A stretch of 64,000 bases of DNA from Ichthyophis bannanicus (taxonomy: Eukaryota; Chordata; Amphibia; Gymnophiona; Ichthyophiidae). Positions 40,961 through 53,490 of this stretch are shown here, piece by piece. Below the pieces are notes generated by a model. That model was given only the letters and a program-made list of their open reading frames with translations, had not been told where the DNA came from and ran no database searches. The stretch covers positions 190,952,184-191,016,183 of the forward strand of contig CM066044.1 in assembly GCA_033557465.1 (NCBI GenBank). Direction: 5' to 3'. Position 1 is the first letter of the stretch. Every line of letters begins with the position of its first letter. The position numbers were made by a program, and so were the translations under genes.

Positions 40961-42417
40961 GAGGATGGAGAGGGAAAAATATATTTTGTGTGGGAGGGAA
41001 GAAAAATCTATGATTGACCAGGTATTGGGAGAGTAAGTGGGGAATGAGGATGGAAGGGTGAAATTTGAGTGGATGAAAAAGGAATAAAGAAAAAAAATGT
41101 AGGAAAGAGCAAAAGGAGAAAGATCAGTATGTTAAAGCAGATATAGAGAATGGAAAATAACTAGAAGAGAGGACAAATGGACAGCTCGCAGAAGACACAA
41201 AGAAACCAGAAGAAAGTGACTGGAGCAATTGCAACTGAAAAATAAAATGCACAAACAAAAGGTAGAATACATACATTTTTATTTTGAATTTATTAACTGG
41301 AATATGTCAGCTCTGGGAAATGTGTATCGTTAACGTCTTCGCATTTTGTTTAGTACAAGAGGAAATTAATTTAATTGTTTTATTTCTCCAGTGTTGTACA
41401 TTTCAAGTTTGGCTTTTGGGGTTCCCAGTTTAATTATTGTCTTCCTATTTCTAAATTGTGATCCCTTGTTCTTTGTTTGGTGATGGTCTGTGTTCTGCAT
41501 GTGTAACCGAGCTGAGGTATTCTGTTCATGTAGTTTCTATTTGACAGTGCCACTTGTTCTCTTTCTCCAGTAGGGATGTACTTGTATTCTCTGAGTTGTA
41601 TTGGTTTAATATTTGCAATGTTGCCTTTCGATAGGTAGGGTATGGTGTTTTGTGAGTCCTGGTAGTGCTTTTATGATACAGTGGGTTCTAAATGGGCAGT
41701 GTTCATAGTACTTCCTAAGGTGCCTTGCGGTAGGCACTGGATTATAGTACCGTAGAAATCTGGTTGTCTTTCTTTATCCAGACACTCATTAAGAGGCATG
41801 TTTACTAAAAGTTAATACACATGAACGTGATGCAAATATTGATGCAAATGGGGCACTTTATGCAAATGAGGTCCTGCAATGAGACTCCGCATATGGCCCC
41901 CACACCCCCCTTGGGCCACTCCTGCTTTGAGCTACTTTGAAAAGACAGGAGTTAAATCCGAGTAAATATTTTGCCTTACCCATTGAATTTTGGATTTTTC
42001 CCTAGTCATCTTTCATTTATTCTTTCCAAGCCATTCTGCAACTGCTTTAAGGCATTGATCCAAATTTGCTAAAACAAAATGTTTGTTAGATCCAAAAGAC
42101 TGTAAAGCTGCATATCATCTATGCACAAATAAAAGTGAATGTGGAATTTCCTAATTAATTTAGCAAAGGGTTGAGCAGAGTGGCAGATCATATGGTACTC
42201 CATACTTCAAACATCAACCTGTCAAAATTGCCCTGTGCACATGTCTTCTACAATCGATTGGATAAACAAGACTCAAACCACTGCAGACCAATCCAGAAAT
42301 AGTCGTTGGCCACTTGATTAAGAAGAAAGTGATGACCAATAGTGTTGAAGACAACAGAGAGGTCAAGTATGATATGAAATAAATCTCATCTTCTGTCCAG
42401 TTCCCTCTAAACAAGAG

Positions 42418-42582
42418 GTTCTCAATTCAGTCCTCAAGACACACTTAGCTAGTCAGGTTTTCAGGATATCCACAATGAATGTGTATGAGAAAGATTTACA
42501 GACTATGGAGGCAGTGCATATTCATTGTGGTTATCCTGAAAATCTAACTGGCTAGGCATGTCAAAGGACTGGGTTGAGCCTA
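42418..42582. repeat. Palindromic MITE, uninterrupted copy
   Basis: Starts ggttctcaattcagtcctca and ends aaaggactgggttgagcc, with internal gtcaggttttcaggatatcc and its inverse. Same family as the one split by DIRS copy 1. Confidence 0.75.
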
Positions 42583-42598
42583 CTTCTATAACCACCAC

Positions 42599-43307
42599 GG
42601 GCCCGATTTTCGAAAGCAGTTACACAGGTAACAACTGTGGGAGGAGTGGCCTAGTGGTTGGGGCAAGTTACCTTGGGTTGGAGGGCCAAGAACTCAAATC
42701 CTGCTAGAGGACAGCAACCTTGGGCTGGAAGGACTTGGGCAAGTCACTTAACTCTCCATTGCCTCAAGTAAAAAAAAAAAAATATATATATATAGATTGT
42801 GAGCCCTTCAGGGACAAGGGAAATATATATACAATACCTGAATGTACACTGCTTTAGCTGGTAGAAAAGCAGTATATAAGCCTAGTTAAATAAATAAATA
42901 AATGCCTTAACCAGGATTTTCCGAAGGCATCTACATGGGTGGAAAATCCCGGTTAAGTCTGTAATCCACCTAGATGCTATTAGCTTAGCATCGGGGCACG
43001 TTTTCGGCATTCCAGGGCAGAGTGGAGATGGGGAATGGCACTAAGAGGGTAGCAGCGATTTTCGATGCTGCCTGCTTAGTGCTCTGCGTCTTAAAGGTAG
43101 GCGAGGAAAATCCTCACCTATCTTTAAGGCACTGGGGCTAAACTGGCAGCATCAAAAATCAGTGCCACCTGCTTAGCCTTGTCGGCTGCCAGCCTGTGCA
43201 GCGTAGCCCAGATTTTCATCTCCGTCGCAATGGAAATGAAAATCCGGGTCAAGGGGTCAGCAGGCAACCAACACAGCACATAGCCTGCCTAAATCAAAAC
43301 TGGGCCC
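42599..43307. repeat. Non-autonomous element with gggccc ends
   Basis: Left end gggcccgattttcgaaagc; the reverse complement of the right end reads gggcccagttttgatttagg. Interior has paired hairpins (gaggaaaatcctc, ttaaaggta). A SINE is inserted at 42639-42903. No coding frame; superfamily not assigned. Confidence 0.45.
42639..42903 (+). mobile_element. tRNA-derived SINE
   Basis: Head gggaggagtggcctagtggt with an A-box-like motif, a degraded B box (gaactcaaatcctgc), then the shared body gacttgggcaagtcacttaa and an ending tagttaaataaataaataaa. Contains a poly(A)/(AT) run near 42768-42796. Related to the SINE at 12611-12899. Confidence 0.75.
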
Positions 43308-43770
43308 TACATGATAAAGATCCTGCGGGTTTTTTGGTCCCATACTTGTGCCTAAGTTCTGACTGAAAAATGTTCAAGGACTCTTTGCTCATCCATAAAG
43401 GCCTGAAGTCGAATACCTATTTGCCCAAATACAGAATCTTAACTATTCAATGATAGTGTCCTAAAATCTCAGGATTTAATGTATTTTTCTTTAATAAAGG
43501 CTTTATAGTGGTCTTCTTCAGCAAGCTAGAACTGTCAAAAGAATTATTAATAATTAATGTGATTGCATCATCTACCAAAGTAATGTTAATTTTAATAAGA
43601 TGAGAGGTAAACAGATCCAAACAAAAAGCGTCTTTGGTTGTCATCAAAATGGATTCAGTCTTGTCTCTCTTAACTAACCAAAAAGCAGAAAATTTCCCAT
43701 TGCGGAGGATAACTTTGAATAGGCTGAGAAATGAATTATTAGATCCATGCATTCAAATAAAATGTAGTAT

Positions 43771-45236
43771 TTTAGAAAAGGCTCAGCAAACAGAGCCTTT
43801 CCTAAAATACATATAATGCTGCCAAAGAAGCATGACTATTTCACACCATGTACCAAGGAACAACCATTTTGAACTAAACATGGGTTAGTAATGCTAAATG
43901 TATGCATAAATGGTGGTTTCACTATTATATGTGTAAGTTTTGCCACTTAGACATTTAAGTGAGCAGGCGAAGACTATCAACTAACTGTTTAATCCCGTGA
44001 AGGCACGTTTTAGAAATGATGTTCAGGTGCAGTTAGGGGCATCCATGTGAAAACGCAACTGAAAAGGCTGGTCTTATCCAAGTTTGAGCCCAATTCCAGA
44101 AACATGGGCACACCCAATTCTAGTATCTTCGGCGACTTCTACATAGACATCTCCGCAGCAGTATTCCAGAGAGGCACGCGTTCCAGATGATTGTTTTGAA
44201 AGCGACAGAGGGAGAATCGCAACACAGGTGTCCCAAATTCATGTGAAAGCTCATTGTGGTTGTGGACAGTACTGGGGAACACCAGGAGTATTGTCTCCTC
44301 TAAACACTATGGGGGATATACCAGAAAAACAAGCCCTTTTACGATGCTTAGTCATGCCCCGGAGCAGGTGCAGATTTGGACATGTGCCAACCATTTCTGA
44401 AATGGGAACACACGTCTGTTAGGTAGAATACCCTGCCGCGCTCACTGCCGTATTTAGACATCTGCACCAGGGATATCTCTAGACCTGTCTATTAAAATGG
44501 CTCCAGGGATGACTCCATGATTTTGACGTCCACACACACATTTTTGTATATCCAAAGCACAAGCAGAGCTTCTAAAATGACCACTATTGTGTTATTAACC
44601 ATGGTCTGCAAGCTGTAAATTCTTGTCCTACTTTTCCCTTTCTTCTTTCTGTCAGGTTTTTATAGTTTAATTTTACTGTGTTACTGGTAAATTACCTTGG
44701 ATTTGTAAACCGCACTGATGGTCTTTGGCTAAATAAATAAATCATTAAGTAGCAGATTATGGGAATATGCACATCCACGAGGAACTAATTAAGGAGCGCA
44801 ATCCTCCAACACTCAACCTTCTTGCAATTCAAGGTGGTTTTGAATGCTAAAGAAGAAAGCACATTTCCCCCCCCCCCCTACTGCCCATCCCCTGAAACCC
44901 ACACAAGCTTTCCTCCAAACTTGATGTCCAAAAGAGAAGTTGTCAAGAGTTACATGTGACTCAAAGTAACTGTGAATGCCAACAGGGACATTTTTCCACG
45001 ATATACATGTATGTTTTGAAGGAACACCTCAACCATGCTGAGAACAAACCGCCTTTAAATCTCTGCATGCCGCAGCATGTACGTGTAAATGGCGCCTTTT
45101 CTAAAATCTCTATTTATAGGTGCTTTTACATTTCCACATATAAATATGCTTTTTAGACATGCAAATGGTGTGTAACTTCTAAATTTGCCTCTATTATCTC
45201 CAAAGTCATCTCTGATTGCTAACCAGTATATAGCAG
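43771..45236. other. No gene recognised
   Basis: Holds a LINE/SINE 3'-end-like piece near 44640-44750 (aaaccgcactgatgg, ctaaataaataaatc) and a C13 run at about 44867. The rest could not be assigned. Confidence 0.4.
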
Positions 45237-45269
45237 TTATGTTTACTTTACTCTAAAAAGAGTAAAGTA

Positions 45270-48200
45270 GCCCAAATACCCTAAGTATGGAGCAGACCGA
45301 GCTTAAAGATCCCAAATTACCCATGTCTACCAACAGCCAAACTAATATGAATAAAATACAGTCTCTAAAATGCTTGTATGCAAATGCTAGAAGTCTAAAA
45401 AATAAGATGGGAGAGTTAGAATATATAGCACTAAATGAGAGGTTAGATATGATTGGGATATCAGAGACATGGTGGAAGGAGGACAACCAGTGGGACACTG
45501 ATAACTAACTGGATACAAACTATATCGTAATGATAGAGCTGATCAAATTGGTGGAGGGGTTGTTCTCTAGGTTAGAGAGGGCATTGAGTCAGAAAGGATT
45601 AAAGTTTTGCAGGAAACAAAATTTGTAGTAGAATCTCTATGGATTGAAATTCCATGTAAAAAGGGGAAGGCGATGGCAGTGGGGGTGTACTATCGACCGC
45701 CTGGCCAGAATGAACAAATGGATGATGAAATGCTCAAAGAAATCAAGGAAGCTAACAAAAGTTACAGCACAGTAATAATAATGGGCTATTTCAATTACCT
45801 CGGTATCGACTCAGTGTCACGGCAGGACATGCTAGGGAGATAAAGTTCCTAGATGACAAAGGATTGCTTCCTGGAGCAGCTGGTTCATGAACCGACCAGA
45901 GAGGAAGCCGTATTAGACCTAGTCCTTAGTGGAACACCAGATCTAGTGCAAGAGATAAGGGTGTTGGGGCCACTTGGCAATAGTGATCATAGCATGATCA
46001 CCTTTGATTTAATTAGTGGAGGATGGATAGTAAGGAAATCCACAGTACTACCTTTTAACTTTTGAAAGAGAAACTATGATAAAATGAGGAAAATAATTAA
46101 GAAAAAACTAAAAGGAGCAGTTGCAAAGGTTAAAGACTTACATCAAGCTTGGGTGTTGTTGAAAAATACTATCTTGGAAGCTCAGACCAGCTGTATTTCA
46201 CGCTTTAAGAAAAATGGAAGGAAGTCCAAAAAACTGCCAGCATGGTTTAAAGGGGAGGTCAGAGAGGCTGTTGTTGCCAAAAAAGCATCTTTCAGGAAAT
46301 GGAAAAAAGAGCCAAAAGACGAAACCTGGAAACAGCACAAGCACTGGCAAATCAAATGCAAGGCATTGATAAAGCAGGCAAAGGGAGAATTTGAGAAGAA
46401 GCTTGCTGCGGAAGCAAAAACGCGAAATAAAGAATTTTTCAAGTACATTCATAGCAAAAAACCTGTGAGAGAGTTAGTTGGTCCATTAGATGATAGAGGA
46501 GTTAAAGGGGCACTAAGAGGCGACAAGGCGATAGAGAGACTGAATGAATTCTTTGCTTCAGTCTTTACTGAGGAAGATGTAGGGATGTTACCCATGACTG
46601 AAGTGGTATTCAAAGGTGCGGAAGAATTGAAGGAAATATCGATACATCGGGAAGATGTATTACAACTATTAGATAAACTGAAAAGTAGCAAATCACCTGG
46701 GCCGGATGGTATACATCCAAGGGTGTTGAAAGAACTAAAATATGAGATTGCAGACCTGCTATTAGTAATCTGTGAATTTTCATTAAAATCATCTATAATA
46801 CCTGAAGATTGGAGGATCGCCAATGTAACGCCAATTTTTAAAAGGGGTTCCAGGGGTGATCCGGGAAACTACAGACCGGTGAGCCTCACGTCAGTACCGG
46901 GAAAAATGGTAAAAACCATCATAAAGAATAAAATTACTCAGCATGTAGATAGTCATGGCCTAATGGGAGACAGCCAACATGGTTTTAGACAAGGAAGATC
47001 TTGTCTAACTAATCTATTAAGTTTTTTTGAAAGTGTGAATAAACAGGTGGACAAAGGTGAGTCGTTTGATATAGTGTATCTGGACTTTCAGAAAGCCTTT
47101 GACAAGGTCCCTCAGACTTTTGGCAAAACTAAAGAGTCATGGGATAGGAGGCAGTGTACTACTGTGGATCAAGAACTGGTTAAAAGATAGAAAGCAGAGG
47201 GTTGGGCTAAATGGCCAATTTTCCCAATGGAGAAAAGTGAATAGTGGTGTACCCCAGGGATGTGTGCTGGGTCCGCTGCTTTTTGACATATTCATAAATG
47301 ACCTGGAAAGTGGAATAACGAGTGAGGTTATCAAATTTGCAGATGACACAAAACTATTTAAAGTTGTTAAAACGCAAGAGGATTGTGGAAAATTGAAAGA
47401 GGATCTTGATAAATTGGAAGACTGGGCATCAAAATGGCAGATTAAATTTAATGTAGACAAGTGCAAAGTTATGCAACTAGGGAAGAACAACCCAAACTAT
47501 GGTTACATGATGCAAGGTTCCACATTAGGAACCACCACCCAGGAAAAAGATTTAGGCGTCATTGTGGATAGCATGTTAAAACCCTCGGCCCAGTGTGCAG
47601 CAGCAGCCAAGAGAGCAAATAGAATACTAGGTATAATAAGGAAAGGAATGGAATATAAAACAAAAGATATTATAATGCCTCTATATCATTCCATGGTGAG
47701 ACCGCACCTTGAATATTGTGTGCAATTCTGGTCGCCGTATCTTAAAAAGGATATAGCGTTATTAGAAAAGGTTCAGAGAAGAGCCACCAAAATGGTAAAG
47801 GGGATGGAAGGATACTCCTAAGAAAGGCTAAAAAGGTTAGGGCTCTTTAACCTGGAAAAGAGACGGCTGAGGGGAGATATGATAGAAGTCTATAAATTAA
47901 TGAACGGAGTGGAACGGGTAAACGTAGATCGATTGTTTACATTATCAGAATATAGACAGACTAGGGGACATGCAATGAAGCTACAGGGTAAACTCTTTAA
48001 GACTAATAAAAGAAAATATTTTTTCACTCAACGTGTAATCAAACTCTGGAATTTGTTACCGGAGGATGTAGTAAAGGCTGTTAGTGTAGCTGGGTTTAAA
48101 AAAGGTTTGGACAAGTTCCTGGAGGTAAAGTCCATAAACCATTATAAAGAAGGGACCCAGGATATCAATGCTTGACCCAGTACAAGCATTGTGGAACCTG

Positions 48201-48312
48201 TGTCTTTTGGGGAAACTGCTAAGTACGTATGACCTAGATTGGCCACTTTTGGAAACAGGATACTGGGCTTGATGGACCTTGGTCTGACCCAGTATGGCAT
48301 ATCTTATGTTCT
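45270..48312 (+). pseudogene. CR1-like LINE, near complete but decayed
   Basis: Endonuclease pieces: 45287-45508 (YANARSLKNKMGEL, ISETWW), 45607-45843 (VYYRPPGQ and MGYFN where GDFN is expected) and 45853-46065 (DLVLSGTPDLV, SDHSMI). RT pieces: 46084-47190 (SPGPDGIHPRVLKEL, NYRPVSLTSVPGK, QHGFRQGRSC, YLDFQKAFDKV) and 47099-47821 (GVPQGCVLGPLLFDIF, catalytic FADDTKLF). C-terminus 47879-48175. 3' UTR ends ctgggcttgatggacctt, ggtctgacccagtatggc, tcttatgttc, typical of CR1. Several frameshifts, plus the lost Asp in the endonuclease, make it non-functional. The 5' end is approximate. Confidence 0.92.
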
Positions 48313-48930
48313 GTTTTGGATTAAGAAGCTACCAAAAGCATGTATTATGGATTTGCTTGATGAACGGCATAAGATGAACAATAGTTTGTTTGTGGTATGT
48401 AAATGTAATAAATAAAGCATGTTATGTTTGTCTTTCCCCATGATTAAAAGTTTTCTCAATTTATTCTTCCACAGATTCACAGCTTTATAGACAGTGGCAC
48501 TATATAAATAATCCTGCTGAATAGCCTTATAGCCTGCGTAGACACTATGGAGGTCGTTCCAGAACATGAATAAGGGGTTTGTACATGCAGCAGGGACATT
48601 TATCTGACAAAAACGTCCCCGGCTGTATTCTGAAACACTGCTGTCATGCACATCATGGCATTAGCATGGGCATCTCAGAACATGCCCAGAAGGGGAAGAA
48701 CGGGGGCGTGGTCAGCCATGTAGACATGCATAGCGTATTCTGGAAAGGTCCATGTACATTCTGTAATATCCCCACGGATGTCCCCATTATTCCTGCTGAA
48801 ACGTGGAATAAGACCAGGACTTAGAAAATATTCTGCTGTGCTCTTTAATTTGTTCCATATTGAAGAATGGTTGTGACAAGTATGTGCTGAACTGGTGTGA
48901 CTGCAGTCTGGAAAAACACAAGATGCAGTT
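48313..48930. other. No gene recognised
   Basis: Between two LINEs. Around 48590-48800 there is a repeat-like segment (aaaacgtccccggctgtatt, cccacggatgtcccc) of unassigned type. No coding region. Confidence 0.4.
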
Positions 48931-51596
48931 ATAGAAACACAGAAACAAACATGATGACAGAAAAAGACCACATGGCCTATCTAGTCTGTCCTTCCATAAC
49001 AACAACTACAACAGTCCACTTTTTACCTTTAGAGATCCTCTGTGTTGGTCCCATGCTTTTTTGAATTCAGTTACTGTCCTCATCTCTACCACCTCCACTG
49101 GGAGACTATCCCATGGATCCACTACTCTTTCCATAAAGAAATATTTCCGCATATCACTCCTGAATCTATCTCCCTTCACCCTCATCCCATGTCCCCTCGT
49201 AGCAGAACTTGCTTTCAATTGAAAGAGGCTCTCTCCCTGAACATCTATGCCACGGAGTTATTTAAACATCTCAATCATATCACCTCTATCCCGCCTTTCC
49301 TCTAAGGTGTACATATTAAGATCCTTAAGTCTGTCCACATATGCTTTATAATGAAGCCCATTAAATCATTTTAGTAGCCACCCTCTGCACCGACTCCATC
49401 CTGTTCACATCCTTTTGAAGGTGCGGTCTCCAGAATTGCACGCCATACTCCAAATGAGGTCGCACCAAAGACTTATACAGAGGCATTTTCACCTCCTTTT
49501 TTCTGCTAGCCATTCCTCTCCGTATGCACCCAAGCATCCTTCTAGCTTTTGCCGTTGCCTTTTCTACCTGTTTAGCTACTTTAAGATCATCAGACACAAC
49601 CACGCCTAGGTCCCGCTCTTCTTTAGGGGACAAAAGTACTTCACCTCCTATACTGTATTGCTCCCTTGGATTGCTGCAGCCCAAATGCATGACCTTACAT
49701 TTTTTAACATTAAATCCCAGCTGCCAAATTCTAGACCATTCTTCAAGCTTAGCTAGATCCCTCCTCATGTTATCTACACCTTCCTGGGTGTCTACTCTAT
49801 TGCAGATTTTGGTATCATCTGCAAAGAGGCAAACCTTACCCGACAGCCCTTCCGCTATATCACTAACAAAGATGTTAAAAAGAAGCGGACCAAGGACAGA
49901 TCCCTGGGGCACACCACTGGTAACATCCTTCTCTTCAGAGTGAGCTCCATTTACTTGTACTCTGTCGCCTCCCACCCAACCAATTTCTAACCCAAGCAGT
50001 AACTTTAGGGTCCATCCCTAGGGTGCTCAGTTTGTTTATAAGTCGCCTGTGAGGAACAGTGTCAAAGGCTTTACTGAAATCTAAATACACCACATCTAGA
50101 GCTCTCCCTAGGTCCAACTCCCTGGTCACCCAGTCAAAGAAATCAATCAGATTTGTCTGACAAGACCTGCCTCTGGTGAATCCATGCTGCCTCGGATCCT
50201 GTAATCCGCTGGACTCCAGAAACCTCACTATTTTCTCTTTCAGCAGCGTTTCCAATAATTTACTCACCACTGAAGTTAAACTAACCGGCCTGTAGTTTTC
50301 AACCACATCCGCTTTTCTGTAAAGGCACCACATGAGCCTCTCTCCAGTCCTTTGGCACCACTCCCGACTCCAACGAGGCATTGAAAAGGTCAGTCAGTGG
50401 AGTTGCTAGAACGTCCCCAAGTTTCCTCAGTATTCTAGGGTGTATCCCATCCGGTCCCATCGCTTTGTCTACTTTAAGTTGTATCTAGTTTCTCACGAAC
50501 ACAGTCTTCTGAAAATTGTTCAAGATGTCCCTCGCTTTTGTTCTTATTTGTGGGTGTTTTCTGAGGTCCTGCTCCTGGTTCTTCATCTGTGAACACAGAA
50601 CAAAAATATTTATTAAGCAATTCCACTTTATCCTTATCAGCTTCTACATATTCCCCCCCCTGCACCCTTGAGTCTGACAATACCACTTTTGCCCTTCCTC
50701 TTCTCACTAATATATCTGAAAAATGTCTTATCCCCCCATTTTATTGCATTGGCTATTTCCTCCTCCTTTTGAATCTTTGCCTTCTTGACTACTTTGCTAG
50801 CTTCTCTAAGTTTTTCCAAATACAGATGCCTGTCTTCCTCTCTGTGATCTCTTGTATTTCATGAAGGCCTCCCTCTTTTTCTTCACTTTTTCAGCTACTT
50901 CCTTTGAAAACCATTGCGGTCTCCTGTTCCTTTTGCCTTTATTTACCATTTTAACAAAAAGTTTGGTTGCCCTTAAAATACCCCCTTTCAGTTTTGCCCA
51001 CTGTTTTTCTATATCCCCCAGCTGTTCCCATCCCACTAACAACTCCCTGAGGTATTGGCCCATATTTGCAAAGTTCCTAAAGTCTAAGATCCTCACCTTG
51101 GAACGGATTCTAACAGCCCTAGTCCTAATACTGAACCACACCATCTGGTGATCACTGGATGCAAAATGATCTCCCACTACAACATCAGAAACACTTTCAC
51201 CATTGGTAAGCACCAAGTCCAGTATGGCCCCTTCACGTGTGGGGTCTGTTACCAATTGCCTGAATAGGATCTCCTTACTTCTAGATGATACTGCAGCAGG
51301 AATGTGCCAATCAACATCTGGCATATTGAAATCTCCTATCAGTAGCACTTCCCCTTTCCTAGCAATGCTGCGTATGTCTTCAATTAACTCTGTCCACCTC
51401 TTCCTCTTGTGAGGGAGGTCTGTATATCACACCAATGCAAATAGATTTCTCTTTCCCTCTTTCTAGTTTAACCCACCATGCCTCCTCTATCCCTTTTTAA
51501 GCTCTGTAATTCCAAAGCTTCAATAGTAGTTTTTACATATAGTGCCACTCCTCCTCCCCTTCTTCCTACCCTGTCCTTTCTGAATAAAGTATAGCC
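48931..51596 (-). pseudogene. CR1-like LINE of a second family
   Basis: Minus-strand order: endonuclease remnant (FRKDRVGRRGGG near 51590, then 50806-51348 with GDFNMPDVDWH, ILDLVLTNGESV, SSDHQMV), linker 50474-50707 (KYFCSVFTDEE), RT 49935-50381 (NYRPVSLTSVVSKLLE, YLDFSKAFDTV) and 49361-49975 (TSGVPQGSVLGPLLF, catalytic FADDTKIC), C-terminus 49006-49218 (GHGMRVKGDRF), 3' end tttctgtgtttctat at about 48931. Several frameshifts. Same family as 1-699, distinct from 45270-48312. Confidence 0.9.
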
Positions 51597-51647
51597 AGGT
51601 ATAGTTTATTCAGAAAGGACAGGGTAGGAAGAAGGGGAGGAGGAGTG
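51546..51647. repeat. Perfect 43-bp inverted repeat at LINE 5' breakpoint
   Basis: 51546-51588 and 51605-51647 are exact inverse copies (cactcctcctccccttc / gaaggggaggaggagtg) with a 16-bp spacer. The left arm is the endonuclease RKDRVGRRGGGV coding segment of the LINE; the right arm is the same in head-to-head orientation, after which similarity ends. Confidence 0.9.
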
Positions 51648-52319
51648 TATAAAGAACAGAAAGCAGAGGTGAAAGAATGTTATAAGGTAAAGAAACATTA
51701 ATAAACACCCTTACAGAAATATTAAGAAGAGCAATATCGTCTATTCTGGTTATGCTGAAATGTGCTATTTGTGCTAAAAGAGCTAATACAGGGGACCCTA
51801 GCAAATCTTGTTCTGAAAACTGGGATGTTTATGTAAAAATAGTATGTGAGTGAGTCTGCAAACAAATCATGTTGGAGAGAGAAAGGCAGATCATATGTGT
51901 AGTCCTGGGATGTCATGCAATTATTTATTTATTTTTATTTTTTTCTATACTGCACTATTTACCATCAGCGCGGTTCACAGGTAACGAAACTTGTGCAATG
52001 GGAAGATCCACCTTGCACTTACATTAAACAGTGAGTTGAACATGGAACACAGGCGAACTATATACATAATGGAACTATATACGGGTTGATAACTGTAGGA
52101 AAATCATCAACTAAGCTCTGTTCATCGTGAACACGGCATGAGAATCAGCTAGCATAAACATCTGAATGTTACAGGCTAGGAGACGGTTTGATAATTGCCT
52201 GGGCATAGTAGCTGTTAGTTATAGGTTCGTTTTGGCAGAATTATGTCTTTTGTGACTGCAAGTGAGAGCGGTTTGGGGATAGCACGGGAGGATCTGGTGT
52301 GCTGATCTGAAATTCAGGG
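51648..52319. other. Non-coding; LINE/SINE-end fragment
   Basis: 51920-52000 has attatttatttatttttat followed by ctgcactatttaccatc and gcgcggttcac, a reversed 3' end like 37480. The remainder is unassigned. Confidence 0.4.
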
Positions 52320-52620
52320 CCATGAATGGCTGGCCGGTACCTGAACCACATGGATGACTGCAATGTCACCAGGTGCCAGTGTGATAGGGCAGCCATACAT
52401 CAACTGTGCCAGGCACTGCGAGACATGACTGGTATTGTGCCAATATCCCCCAGATTGTGCCATGAGACCTACATCCTTCCCCAGTCCAGGATCTATTCAA
52501 GCTGTGAAAGTGGTGATATATCTGGAGGCTGGTTACCGGGTATTATGGCACAGGGATCCCCCCTCCCATGCCCAGACAGGCTTGACTGGGGAGCAGTACC
52601 ACAAAGCAGATTGTGGGAAG
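52320..52620 (+). pseudogene. Possible Harbinger-like transposase N-terminal fragment
   Basis: The frame from 52326 reads CQCDRAAIHQLCQALRDMTG, resembling the helix FDRAAI-x-x-LC-x-x-LR of Harbinger transposases. After a frameshift GSIQ and SGDISGGW resemble the GSFQ...GDISG motif. No DDE catalytic residues are preserved. Weak evidence. Confidence 0.35.
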
Positions 52621-52699
52621 GCAGACAGGGTTGTCCCACAGATAGTGGATTTATACAGACCAACAGGAAAAGGTGTAGCTGCTGTGAGAAATACCAGTA

Positions 52700-52870
52700 C
52701 CCCGATATGTAGGCCCTATTACTACTACAAGGCATAAGCAGCACTGCACAGACACACATAAAAGATGGTCCCTGCTCAGCAGAGCTTACAATCTAGTCAA
52801 GACAGACAACACAGCAGCAGTGGATAGGACACATCTAGGGGGAATGGTAAGGAAACAAGGGAGATTAGGT
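52700..52870 (+). repeat. ACT-rich dispersed repeat
   Basis: Contains ctattactactacaaggc, gcagcactgcacagac, gtccctgctcagcagagc and ttacaatctagtcaagacag, the module at 7085 and 20365-22060 in longer form. Confidence 0.6.
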
Positions 52871-53350
52871 AGATCAGATCCAAAAGTGGCAACAAAGACA
52901 TAAGTGTTCAACCTGGATTTGAGAAGGGCCAGAAATGAAGTACAGACTCAGGTAGTTTGTTCCAGGCATAAGGAGCAGCAAGGTGAAAGGAGCGAAGTCT
53001 GGAGTTGGCATTAGAAGAGAAGGGCACAGACAGAAGCACGGCGATCCCGAGGAGGGTTGTTGGGAGAGATAAGAGAGGAAAGGTAGTGCAGAGCAGCAGC
53101 ACGAGTGCACTTACAAGCCATAGAGCATGAAAAGGGCACACATTTGTTGCTCAGCAACACTGTGCATCCTTTGGGGAACTGCAATGTTAGTTTCAGTTTT
53201 TGTGAAGTTGATAAGGGTCCATCCTTAGCAGTTTAAAGCATGTTTGTAGAGATGACCAAGGCAGGAATCACTGGAGCTGTTTTATAATGTCAAGTACCAT
53301 TTAATGCAAGGTATGTCATGAATGTATGTTTATATATACATTCTCTTATA
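52871..53350. other. No gene recognised
   Basis: Possible continuation of the ACT-rich family (ggaaggaaacaagg, caaaagtggcaac) and otherwise unassigned sequence. Confidence 0.35.
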
Positions 53351-53490
53351 CCTAGGGTTGTCAACCGTCTGGTTTCCAGCCGGCCTGGCCGGTATTTCCG
53401 TGGCCAGACCGGCTGCCAGCAGAGATCGAAGACCGGTCCTTAAAAAGTTGGTTTTTTGCTCTGGCCGCAAGACTGGGAGTAGCCAGAGCA
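53351..53490. repeat. hAT-like fragment
   Basis: Begins cctagggttgtcaaccgtct, then gccggcctggccggtatttc, a terminal sequence type of hAT-like elements; 59040-59070 shows the opposite end type. Only about 140 bp remain. Confidence 0.45.

Larger units (their letters stand above)
33277..41934. mobile_element. hAT-like element B, split by DIRS copy 3
   Basis: Left end cagggctggctcatccatt at 33277 and right end ...ggccactcctg at 41934, flanked by ctttgaac (33269-33276) and ctttgagc (41935-41942), an 8-bp duplication with one mismatch. DIRS copy 3 occupies 33305-40046. The right part (40047-41934) carries a hairpin at 40163-40373, a G-rich minisatellite and an AT-rich tail closely similar to element A (ttgtgtgggaggga, ttgtttggtgatggtct, ttaagaggcatgtttac). 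No transposase. Confidence 0.75.
41950..43770 (-). pseudogene. Decayed L2-like LINE fragment, interrupted
   Basis: 43310-43770 encodes on the minus strand FSAFWLVKRDKTESILMTTK, DDAITLIINNSFDSSSLLK and KPLLKKNTLNPEILGHYH, the region before the RT fingers. 41950-42415 encodes SVVFNTIGHHFLLNQVA and LQWFESCLSNRL, part of the RT palm. The gap is filled by a palindromic MITE (42418-42582) and a TIR element (42599-43307) with its own SINE. Old and non-functional. Confidence 0.65.
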
